Shown here piece by piece: positions 25,286 to 32,640 of a stretch of DNA of 39,326 nucleotides. The notes under the pieces were generated by a model that worked only from the letters and a program-made list of their open reading frames with translations, was not told where the DNA came from and ran no database searches. The stretch lies in contig JAOPUQ010000313.1 of NCBI GenBank assembly GCA_025963425.1, positions 1 through 39,326 of the forward strand. The letters run 5' to 3'. Position 1 is the first letter of the stretch. Each line of letters starts with the position of its first letter. The position numbers and the translations under genes are program-made. The stretch comes from Modestobacter sp. Its GTDB lineage: Bacteria > Actinomycetota > Actinomycetes > Mycobacteriales > Geodermatophilaceae.

Positions 25286-25384
25286 ATGAGGACCTATCCA
25301 TGGCAGCGGCAGGAGGCGGGACGCGCAGCCCCTGACGTCGGACCTCAGGAGTCCCCCCCGGTTGCGCCGCACCATGCCTCGTAG
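25286..25384 (+). CDS. Micro-ORF (32 residues) with YPWQ motif
   Basis: An ATG preceded by AGGAAGGGG opens a 32-codon frame starting MRTYPWQRQEAGRAAPDVG and ending in HHAS. It lies between the inverted repeat and the propeller gene. A similar ribosome binding site and micro-ORF follow the second inverted repeat. The YPWQ word recurs at the C-termini of two epimerase-type proteins encoded downstream. It may be a small protein, a leader peptide, or chance. No family recognised. Confidence 0.35.
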   Translation: MRTYPWQRQEAGRAAPDVGPQESPPVAPHHAS

Positions 25385-25439
25385 CGTGCGGGGCGTGGAG
25401 GCGTTCCCTGTCTTCCAGGTCGCCGAGCGGGGGCTCCCG

Positions 25440-26675
25440 ATGGCGCATGGTGACGTGCGGATGTCCGACAACATCCACCTGCCCGCGCCCTCCGTGGCCC
25501 CGTCCTTGCGCTGGCACGATGCGGGCCCCAGCGGCTCTGGAGGTGGTATCGGGGCCACGTCGAACGGGAAGATCATCGCGTGCACCTATCTCGGTGCTCG
25601 CGGCGACAATCTGGTGGTCTACGGCGCACGTGGCGAGCGTCTCTGGACATCCGGGGACCTTCTCGATGCCGCATCCCCCGCTTCGGTCCCACTTCTCGAC
25701 GAGGAGGGCGGCGTCATCGCGGCAGACGACAGGTCCGTCGTCCGCTTCGGTCCGGGAGGTGATGTCCGCTGGAACACGTCCACCCCCGGCGGCGTGTGCA
25801 TCAGTCCCGTCATCACCGACTCGGGGATCGTCGTCCTGGCCACCCTGGGTGGCCCTGTCTCTGCCTTCGACAGCCGAGACGGCCAACTCGTCGGATCCCT
25901 CCGTCTCCCCGCGGATTCAGACGGGGGCCGGTTCTTCGACACCGTCAACACTCCCTGCGTGCGGGGCAACCGCATCTACATCTCCGCTCAGCTGACCGAC
26001 GGGAGGGAGGAGTCACCCGCCCACGTGGGAGAACTGATCGCCGTGGACGTCGATCCGAGCGGGAGCGAGCCGCTGACGGTGGCCTGGCGCTTCCCGTTCG
26101 GCTCACCCAGCGGCGGGAGCCCGCTCCGGATCGGGGACACCATCTACTTCGACGGGAACAGGGACCATCCGGGGCAGGTGCCGATCCAGCCGGAGCTGTT
26201 CGCGGTGAAGGACGATGGGACCGGTCCCGAGTTGCTGTGGAAGCACCCGATGAGGAATCTCGTCGTCGCGTCGGCTGCGGAGGATCCCCGGGGCGGGCTG
26301 TGGACCTATGCCGCAGGCGACAGTCATCTGTTGCGCTTGGATCCGGACACGGGAGAAGAACTGCAGGACATCGACCTGGACCCGCTCGTCGACGAGCCGG
26401 GTGTCCACGTGCCCGCCTCGTGCATGAGCATCGCCGAAACGGCGGAACGGCCCGTCATGTTGGTTGCGGCGACCGCCCCGCTGACTGAAGGCTCCAGCTG
26501 GGTGACGGCCATCGACCTGATGGACATGACGCTGGTCTGGAAGTGGAAGATCGCAGACTCCCTGGCCGTGGACTGGACCAGCGGCCAGTTTCCCGTCGTC
26601 CTGGATGAGGCGGAAAGGCCGTGCGTGGTCTTCACCACGCACCAGAGTGGCGCGTACGTGGTGGGCGCCCCATAG
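25440..26675 (+). CDS. PQQ/WD40-like beta-propeller protein
   Basis: This 411-residue soluble protein has about seven or eight repeated beta-propeller blades of the kind VxAxDxxxGxxxW, for example NLVVYGARGERLW, VVRFGPGGDVRW, PVSAFDSRDGQLVGSL, LFAVKDDGTGPELLWK, LLRLDPDTGEEL and VTAIDLMDMTLVWKW. No signal peptide, catalytic motif or fused enzyme domain is visible, so a binding or scaffold role is more likely than quinoprotein catalysis. The ATG was picked among several upstream choices because blade-like sequence begins soon after. It sits between the intact serpin and the serpin fragment, suggesting it is part of the same module. Confidence 0.7.
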   Translation: MAHGDVRMSDNIHLPAPSVAPSLRWHDAGPSGSGGGIGATSNGKIIACTYLGARGDNLVVYGARGERLWTSGDLLDAASPASVPLLDEEGGVIAADDRSVVRFGPGGDVRWNTSTPGGVCISPVITDSGIVVLATLGGPVSAFDSRDGQLVGSLRLPADSDGGRFFDTVNTPCVRGNRIYISAQLTDGREESPAHVGELIAVDVDPSGSEPLTVAWRFPFGSPSGGSPLRIGDTIYFDGNRDHPGQVPIQPELFAVKDDGTGPELLWKHPMRNLVVASAAEDPRGGLWTYAAGDSHLLRLDPDTGEELQDIDLDPLVDEPGVHVPASCMSIAETAERPVMLVAATAPLTEGSSWVTAIDLMDMTLVWKWKIADSLAVDWTSGQFPVVLDEAERPCVVFTTHQSGAYVVGAP

Positions 26676-26778
26676 CAGGTGGTTGGCTGCCTGCCGGCGC
26701 GGTTCACGTGACCGGGTCGGCGCACCGTCGGCCGGGGTGTCGCGGCCCACCTGCGTGCGTGCTGGGCCGGAGTCCGCC

Positions 26779-26880
26779 GTGCAGCTGGTGGTCGACCATG
26801 TGTTCGTCCTCGCCTTCGTGGCCCGGCGCCGCGGGCTGTTGCTGTTCCTGGGGCGGATCGCCGACCCCGACCTCGCGCCC
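26779..26880 (+). pseudogene. C-terminal fragment of a second serpin
   Basis: Thirty-four codons read VQLVVDHVFVLAFVARRRG then LLLFLGRIADPDLAP, matching the C-terminus of the intact serpin (MVVDRPFFLAVVDRRSG, LLLFLGRISEPEPVP) at roughly 20 of 32 positions. Nothing serpin-like precedes it, no reactive loop is present, and the upstream part of the open frame is arginine-rich shadow. This is the remnant of a duplicated serpin gene, divergent enough to be an old copy or a different paralogue. It is followed by the same inverted repeat as the intact gene. Confidence 0.75.
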
Positions 26881-26896
26881 GCCCGGTGCCGCGCCC

Positions 26897-26912
26897 GTCA
26901 CGTGTTCGTGAC
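26897..26912. promoter_or_regulatory. Inverted repeat GTCACG-TGTT-CGTGAC (copy 2)
   Basis: The second copy of the 6+6 inverted repeat, 17 bases after the serpin fragment and 45 bases before a micro-ORF start. Arms are identical to copy 1; only the spacer differs. It is placed to control the hydrolase/propeller-epimerase operon. Confidence 0.5.
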
Positions 26913-26956
26913 GTCGGCCGAGGAACTTGTTGCCGACGACCAGGAAGGGACGACGC

Positions 26957-27100
26957 ATGGTGTCTGAGAGTGTCGGCACACCTCGTCGGGCGGCTCCGGG
27001 AGCTGTTCTCGGCACGACCGTGACCTCATTGCTGCAGTCAGCTCCCGGCCGCGACGTCACGACGCCGTGGTGGCGTGCGCCGGACAGCAGCCGGGAGTGA
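26957..27100 (+). CDS. Micro-ORF (47 residues) before the hydrolase operon
   Basis: An ATG with AGGAAGGG nine bases upstream opens a 47-codon frame (MVSESVGTPRRAAPGAV ... TTPWWRAPDSSRE). Its stop is three bases before the hydrolase ATG, so it is well placed to be the first cistron or a coupling leader of the operon. The ribosome binding site context (CCAGGAAGGG) matches that of the micro-ORF after the intact serpin. No known family. A regulatory leader peptide is as plausible as a functional small protein. Confidence 0.45.
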   Translation: MVSESVGTPRRAAPGAVLGTTVTSLLQSAPGRDVTTPWWRAPDSSRE

Positions 27101-27103
27101 GCG

Positions 27104-27961
27104 ATGCCCAAGGTGCTCGCGCGTGGCGTGCGGACCCACTACCAGCAACTCGGCTCCGGTTCGGACCTCGTCCTGCTGCACGGCCTGGGCGCGAACCTGG
27201 CCTTCTGGTACCTGGGCGTGGCCCCGCTGCTAGCGACCGACCACCGCGTCACGGCCTACGACCTGCGGGGGCACGGCCTCAGCGGACGGACCCCGCGCGG
27301 CTACACCACCGGTGAACTGGCGGCTGACCTCATGGCGATCATGGACAGGTTGGACATCGAGCATGCCGCAGTCATCGGCCACAGCTACGGTGCCGCGATC
27401 GCGCTGCATGCCGCAGTACTGCACCCCGGCCGGATAGATCGGGTGGTCGCCGCGGATGCCTACCTGCCGTGCTTCGAGCCCCGGATCGACGCCTGGCGCG
27501 ACGCCCGGGCGCGGTGGACCAGGCGCAACCTGAGGCGCCGGGGCCTGCACGTTCCGCCGAACCTGCCGAAGGTCGCCTACGGGATGCTCGATGAGCTCGG
27601 CCGGGCACCCGGCAGGTCCGTCGACGACGGTGTCGGAGCTCTGGCCTGGACCTCGCTCGAGCGCAGTGCGGACCGCTGGCAACGCCTTCGCAACGAGACG
27701 CGCATCGTTCCCGAGCTCTACGACGCGTCCCTGTCGGCGAAGCTGCTACGCCGGACCCAGGCCTCGGTGCTCGCCACCTACGGCACCCGCTCCACCCTCT
27801 CCTCGGCCAGCGTGCGCGGGCTGCGCTCCTCACTGCCCGCCCTCGATGTCGTCGCGATGCCCGACGCCGGCCACCTGCATCCGCTGGTGCAGCCGAAGCA
27901 GTTCGTGGACAAGGTCCAGCCGTTCCTGGGTCCGATCCAGACCACGGAGGTCACGAGATGA
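27104..27961 (+). CDS. Alpha/beta-hydrolase fold protein
   Basis: This 285-residue protein has an alpha/beta hydrolase fold: oxyanion region LLHGLGANLAFW, nucleophile elbow IGHSYGAA (S94) and late histidine DAGHLHP (H257). The usual acid position after strand six reads YGTRSTLS instead of the typical GxxD, so the catalytic aspartate may be missing or placed elsewhere. The cap region (about 125-200) is basic and arginine-rich. It starts the run of overlapping genes; its stop overlaps the next start by four bases. Likely an esterase-, epoxide hydrolase- or haloperoxidase-like enzyme; the substrate cannot be told. Confidence 0.85.
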   Translation: MPKVLARGVRTHYQQLGSGSDLVLLHGLGANLAFWYLGVAPLLATDHRVTAYDLRGHGLSGRTPRGYTTGELAADLMAIMDRLDIEHAAVIGHSYGAAIALHAAVLHPGRIDRVVAADAYLPCFEPRIDAWRDARARWTRRNLRRRGLHVPPNLPKVAYGMLDELGRAPGRSVDDGVGALAWTSLERSADRWQRLRNETRIVPELYDASLSAKLLRRTQASVLATYGTRSTLSSASVRGLRSSLPALDVVAMPDAGHLHPLVQPKQFVDKVQPFLGPIQTTEVTR

Positions 27962-30522
27962 GAAGCCAGGACGGCGTCCGTCCGGGACGTCCTTCCCCTG
28001 CCGGCCCGGGCCCCACTGGTACGGGCCTCTCCGAACCGGACTTCCGGCCCCTCGCGGTCAACGGCTTCGGGGATCCGGCCAACTCCTACGTCCACTGCAT
28101 GTCGACGTTCCGCGGCTCCGCGTACGCCGGTACCTCCCGGAACTCCATGGCGTTGCTCAAGCTCTTCCCACCCCCCGAGCCGGCCCTGATGGACCCGTGG
28201 CCGGTCAGCGTGCCGGGCTCGGTGGAGGACCTCGACATGCACGGCCAGATCTGGCGGTTACGGCCGGACTCGGACGACTGGGAGCGGGCCTACACCTCGC
28301 CCGACATCCCCGGGAAGCAGGGCAGGGACGTCCCGCGCGATCTCGGGTACCGCGGCATGACGGTCTTCCAGGGGGAGTCCGACGACGAGCCGGCGCTCTA
28401 TGTCGGTGCGATCTCGACCGTGCTGCGCGGCGCAGCCGCGCGTCTGCTCCGCAGCTCCGATGGCGAGCACTTCGAGGCCGTGGGCGAGCCGGGGCTCGGT
28501 AACCCCAACGTGAGCACGCTGCGCGCGATGACTGGGTTCGACGGACACCTGTACGTTCCGCCGGCAGGCGAGGGCACCACGTTCAACAGCAACCGAGCCT
28601 CGCTGATCATGCGGTCGGCGGATCCGGTGCACGGCTCATGGCTTCCGGCATGCGAGCCGGGTTTCGCGGACGAGGAGAACACCGGCATCTTCGAGATGGA
28701 GGTGTTCGCCGACCACCTCTACGCGGGGACCTTCAACGCACGCAACGGCTATCAGGTGTGGAAGACCCCTGCCACCGGAGGGGGGCCCTGCCGTTGGACC
28801 AAGGTCCTGGAGCAGGGGGCGTTCCGAGGCCCACGCAGCGAGATCGCGATGAGCATGGCCGCGTTCGGCGACGCTCTGTACATCGGCAGCGCCATCCAGA
28901 ACGGGGGATACGACCGCGTCAACAAGGTCGGACCGGCTGCTCCGGAGCTGGTCCGCCTCTACGCCGATGACAGCTGGGACCTCGTCGTCGGCGAGCCGAG
29001 GCAGACACCCCACGGCTGGAAGGAACCCCTGTCCGGAATCGGCCCCGGCTTCGACAACGAACTCGCCGGCTACTTCTGGCGCATGGCCGTGCACAAGGGC
29101 TGGCTCTACCTGTCCACGTTCGACGGGAGCGCCCTCCTCCCCCTGGCCGGAAAGCCCTCCCGGACCGTGCGACGCCTCCTCGAGTTCCACGGCGCGGAGC
29201 AGCTCTTGCGGATGTCGGGCGGGTTCGAGCTGTGGCGCAGCAGCAACGGTGTCGACTGGATCCCGGTGACCACCACCGGCTTCGACAACGCGTACAACTA
29301 CGGAGCCCGAACGCTCCTCCCGACCTCCCGCGGCCTGTTCGTGGGGACGGCGAACCCGTTCGCGCCCGACACACCGGCGCGACTGGCGAACGGGTGGCAG
29401 TACGTGCCGAATCCGCGAGGGGGCGCCGAGGTCTGGCTGGGGGCACCGGCTTCGCACGAGCGACGGCAGCCGCGACGGCGGCGGAGTGGCGCCAGGGTGC
29501 TGCTGACCGGGGCAACCGGGTTCATCGGGTCCCGGGTGCTCGAGGTGCTGCTCGGCCAGGGGGATCCTGTCCGCATCCTCGCCCTCCCCGGAACGGTCGA
29601 CGGCCTACCGGCGGGGTCCGGCATCGACGTGATCATCGGCTCTCTCGAGGACGAGCACGCGCTGCGCCGAGCTGTGCAGGGTGTCGACACGGTCCTGCAC
29701 CTCGCCGGCCTGCTCCCCGGAGCCGACCCGCTCGACTTGCACAGGGTGAACGTCCAGGGCACCGCGTCCCTCGTGGCCGCATGCGCGCAGGCCGGCTGCC
29801 GGCGCTTCGTCCTGATGAGCTCGACCGCGGTCTACGCCCGCGTCCTGGAGCGCTCCGCCTGGCCCTTGGAGGAGCAGAGCCCCCTGGGCCCCCGAGCGTC
29901 GGGCCCGACCCGCCCCTACGGCTGGTCCAAGGTCGTCGCGGAGCGCATGGTGCGCCGCGCTGCCTCTGCCGGCGGCTTCGAGCACGTCATCATCCGCCCG
30001 GCGACGTGTTACGGGCCGGGGAATGACGACTCCGATGCGCTGGTGCGCTCGGCGCTGGCCGGGCCGGTCGATGTGGCGAGCCGGCAGGTGCTGCAGTACC
30101 TCCAGGTCGACGACGCCGCCCGCATGGTCGTCCACCTGGCGAGGGCGGCCGCGGACGGGGACATCGTCCACATCGCTGGACCGGAGGCGCTGAGCTGGCC
30201 GGTCGTCCAGTCGGTCGTGCGTCGTGCCATCGGGGTCCCCGCACCGTCCGGCGGCCTGGCGCTGGAGAGGTACTCGCGCCCCTACGACCTGTCCCGCGCC
30301 CGAGCCCTCGGCGCGCTGCCCCGAACGAGCCTGCGCGAGGGGCTCGCCGACCTGGTCCGGGTGCTCCGTGAGGCTGACGCGCCGCCCCTCGGCAGGCGCT
30401 CCGGGGTGGAGCCAGCACCCTGGGCCGTAGCCGGCGACGGCGGCACCAGGGGGGACAGGTTCCTGGCGCCCCGGTATCCGTGGCAGCCCGCGGTGGCGGA
30501 CGCAGAGCGGGGTGCGCTGTGA
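27958..30522 (+). CDS. Beta-propeller / NAD-dependent epimerase-dehydratase fusion
   Basis: This 854-residue fusion has two parts. Residues 25 to about 495 form a beta-propeller-like region with recurring YAGT..G..VW blades (LYAGTFNARNGYQVWKT, LYIGSAIQNGGYD, LYLSTFDGS, GFELWRSSNGVDW). Residues 511-830 form an extended SDR: RVLLTGATGFIG (G518-G524), VLMSSTAVY and catalytic YGWSK (Y654, K658). It is the only SDR of this operon with the intact YxxxK. The C-terminus ends in RYPWQPAVADAERGAL, sharing YPWQ with an upstream micro-ORF. Propeller-SDR fusion is unusual; the propeller may bind a polymer, peptide or partner on which the SDR acts. ATGA overlap upstream, GTGA overlap downstream. Confidence 0.85.
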   Translation: MRSQDGVRPGRPSPAGPGPTGTGLSEPDFRPLAVNGFGDPANSYVHCMSTFRGSAYAGTSRNSMALLKLFPPPEPALMDPWPVSVPGSVEDLDMHGQIWRLRPDSDDWERAYTSPDIPGKQGRDVPRDLGYRGMTVFQGESDDEPALYVGAISTVLRGAAARLLRSSDGEHFEAVGEPGLGNPNVSTLRAMTGFDGHLYVPPAGEGTTFNSNRASLIMRSADPVHGSWLPACEPGFADEENTGIFEMEVFADHLYAGTFNARNGYQVWKTPATGGGPCRWTKVLEQGAFRGPRSEIAMSMAAFGDALYIGSAIQNGGYDRVNKVGPAAPELVRLYADDSWDLVVGEPRQTPHGWKEPLSGIGPGFDNELAGYFWRMAVHKGWLYLSTFDGSALLPLAGKPSRTVRRLLEFHGAEQLLRMSGGFELWRSSNGVDWIPVTTTGFDNAYNYGARTLLPTSRGLFVGTANPFAPDTPARLANGWQYVPNPRGGAEVWLGAPASHERRQPRRRRSGARVLLTGATGFIGSRVLEVLLGQGDPVRILALPGTVDGLPAGSGIDVIIGSLEDEHALRRAVQGVDTVLHLAGLLPGADPLDLHRVNVQGTASLVAACAQAGCRRFVLMSSTAVYARVLERSAWPLEEQSPLGPRASGPTRPYGWSKVVAERMVRRAASAGGFEHVIIRPATCYGPGNDDSDALVRSALAGPVDVASRQVLQYLQVDDAARMVVHLARAAADGDIVHIAGPEALSWPVVQSVVRRAIGVPAPSGGLALERYSRPYDLSRARALGALPRTSLREGLADLVRVLREADAPPLGRRSGVEPAPWAVAGDGGTRGDRFLAPRYPWQPAVADAERGAL

Positions 30523-31433
30523 AGGTCGTCCTCGTCGAACGTGGGGGTGGCCTCGAGCGGGAGGTCCGGGCGGCTCTGCGCGAGCACGGGAGCCATGTCC
30601 TCGAATCCCTCCCCGACGCCGATGCCGATGGTGCGCGGATGGCGGGCGAGGCCGATGCCGTGATCGATCTAGCGGAGCCGGAGGCCACGTCGGCCCGCAC
30701 CGACGCGTCGAGAGCGAGGACCGCGCAGCAGCTCCTGCGGGACGCCAGCGGACGGGCGGGGCGGTATGTCTTCGTGAGCAGCGTCCTGGTCTACGCGCCC
30801 GTGCCCTCGCCGGACAGCTGGCCCATTCAGGAGCACTATCCGCGCGAGGCGCACGGGGACCCGTCCAGCCACGCCTACGGGCAGGACTGCATCGACGCCG
30901 AGGACATCATCATCCGGGAATGGGCTCCTCGCGGGCTCAGGTACGCGATCCTGCGGCCGGCCGTGCTCTGCGGGTCCGCAACCGCCAACGTGTCCTCGGG
31001 GCTGCTGGAGGAGGCTCGGCGACGGCCGTGGGCGGCCGCGCGCAAGTACGCCGCTGCCGGGGTCATGCAATGGGTGGATGTGCGTGATGCCGCCCGCGCG
31101 GTGGTTCTTGCCGCGACCGAGCCCACGGTCGACAAGGACATCCTCACGATCGCGGGCCTGGACGGGTTCACCGGCCCGGACGTCGTCGATGCGTTGTGGC
31201 AGGGGCCCGGACTGCTCGATGACGCCCGGCCGCTGAAGTTCGACACCGCGAAAGCAGGTGTGGTACTCGGCTGGCGACCCGAGCACAGGATCAGTGAGTC
31301 CCTGGCGACGACCGGGTCGATGGGCTTCGACCGGCCAGCCGCACCCTCGTACCGCCCACAGGCGCCCTGGCAGCCCGACTGGGGCGGCGCGCGACGGGCA
31401 CACCGCCCGCCCGGCATGAGCGAGGTGTGGTGA
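30519..31433 (+). CDS. Degenerate NAD-dependent epimerase-like protein
   Basis: This 304-residue extended-SDR homologue retains FVSSVLVYAP, LRPAVLCG and QWVDVRDAARAVVLA, but the N-terminal dinucleotide loop reads VVLVERGGGLERE rather than GxxGxxG. The catalytic YxxxK is YGQDC (Y120, C124), so the lysine is lost. It may bind NAD(P) weakly or act as a non-enzymatic partner of the upstream fusion. The C-terminal tail contains APWQP, like the tail of the fusion protein. The GTG start overlaps the upstream stop, and the stop overlaps the next start. Confidence 0.75.
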   Translation: MKVVLVERGGGLEREVRAALREHGSHVLESLPDADADGARMAGEADAVIDLAEPEATSARTDASRARTAQQLLRDASGRAGRYVFVSSVLVYAPVPSPDSWPIQEHYPREAHGDPSSHAYGQDCIDAEDIIIREWAPRGLRYAILRPAVLCGSATANVSSGLLEEARRRPWAAARKYAAAGVMQWVDVRDAARAVVLAATEPTVDKDILTIAGLDGFTGPDVVDALWQGPGLLDDARPLKFDTAKAGVVLGWRPEHRISESLATTGSMGFDRPAAPSYRPQAPWQPDWGGARRAHRPPGMSEVW

Positions 31434-31840
31434 CGGTGGCGGCCGTCGTGGCGGGGCCCCCGAGGCGGGATCCGCGGCTCAGCTATGACCAGCACTCCGT
31501 CGAGTTCGCCGACTCGGACTTCTGCCATGACGGCTCCTGGCATCCGGACACGGCGAGCCACGCCGAGGCCTGCGAGAACCTCCTGGCGCGCCTGGTCGAC
31601 CGCATCACCGAGCCGCCGGCGCAGGTGCTCGACGTCGCCTGCCGGAAGGGGGCGACCACAGGGAGGCCTGCCGAGAGATTCCCCGACAGCGGCGACGTCG
31701 GGGTGATCAGATCCGAGGCGCAGGTGCAGGTGGCCAGGAGCCGGCACTACCTGTTCGTGGCCGCGCGGCGTCCGGTGTGGGGCGGTGGAGCGGTCCGCCG
31801 ACGGGAGCCCGACTCGCGCGGGCCGGTGCGGTCACCGTGA
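31430..31840 (+). pseudogene. Class I methyltransferase remnant with apparent internal deletion
   Basis: The 136-codon frame begins like a SAM-dependent methyltransferase: an N-terminal helix region (HAEACENLLARLVDRI), then motif I as QVLDVACRKGATT (a G-to-R change in the SAM loop) and SEAQVQVARSR. It then jumps directly to HYLFVAARRP, which resembles the last strand of such enzymes, followed by arginine-rich sequence. About 130-150 residues that should hold the rest of the Rossmann fold are absent. The simplest reading is an in-frame internal deletion. The GTGA overlaps on both sides remain, so translation through the gene may be kept for coupling. SAM-dependent activity is unlikely. Confidence 0.7.
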
Positions 31841-32640
31841 GCGGCCGGAACGTCCTCCCCGGCACGGTCGCGGTGGTCACGGGCGGAGGACGCGGTATCG
31901 GCGCCGGGATCGCGCGCGCCCTGGCCTCAGCAGGTGCCACAGTGGTCGTGACAACCAGAACGGCATCCGAGCTGAACAGGACGGCGGACGCCGTGCGTGC
32001 CACCGGCGGGGTGGCCCTTCCCGTCGTCGCGGACCTCACCGATCCCGACTCCGTCGACGCCATGGTCGCTGCAACGCTGGATGAGTTCGGAGCAATCGAC
32101 GTCCTCGTCAACGCGGCGGGCCGGATGTCCCCGATCGGGGTGCCGCTGTGGGATTGAGACCCGCATGACTGGACTCTCACGCTGCGGACCGATGTCGAGC
32201 TGGTGTTCCTCACCCGTCGCGCGGTGGTGCCCGTGATGCTCCAGCAGGGGCAGGGAAAGATCTTCAACCTGACATCCCCCGCGTCGTCGACCCCTGTTCC
32301 GGAGGCAAGCGCCTACTGCGCCAGCAGGGCTGCGACTGAACACCTCTCCGCGGTACTCGCCGCTGAGCTGGCCGGTACGGGGGTCACGTCCAACTCGATC
32401 AACATCGGGGCGACGGACACGCCGGTCTTCCGGGAGGTGATCGCCACCCTGTATCCCCACCTGCCTCACGACTGGGTCGACCGCTGGGGCCGTGACCCAG
32501 TGGAGGCGGCGGCCATGGTCGTGTACCTGTGCACTCGGGCCGGTGACGGCGTGAACGGTCAATCTCTCCAGTGGTCCGACGGCTGGATACGCCGCGGGGT
32601 CCAGCTGCTTTCCCGTGACGGCGCCGGGCGCAGCAGATGA
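31837..32640 (+). pseudogene. SDR-family oxidoreductase interrupted by an in-frame TGA
   Basis: Two open segments in the same frame make one full-length classical SDR split by a single TGA at codon 107 (32155-32157). The first part has VVTGGGRGIG and VLVNAAGRM; the second has DPHDWTLTLRTDVELVFL, IFNLTSPASS and YCASR (Y160, R164). The sequence on both sides of the stop fits normal SDR spacing (PLWD-stop-DPHDW), so a one-base change such as GGA or CGA to TGA explains it. A sequencing error is possible. The catalytic YxxxK is YxxxR even apart from the stop. Restart at an internal codon would lack the cofactor domain. It overlaps its neighbours by four bases on each side. Confidence 0.8.

Noticed and set aside
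25149..25289. A 46-codon ORF overlapping the serpin stop by four bases
   Set aside because: Arginine/serine/proline-rich with no ribosome site of its own, and it contains the inverted repeat; more likely non-coding regulatory DNA.
32155..32157. TGA read as selenocysteine in the SDR
   Set aside because: Classical SDRs have no selenocysteine here, the residue is not catalytic, and I see no SECIS-like hairpin directly downstream; a nonsense change or error is simpler.
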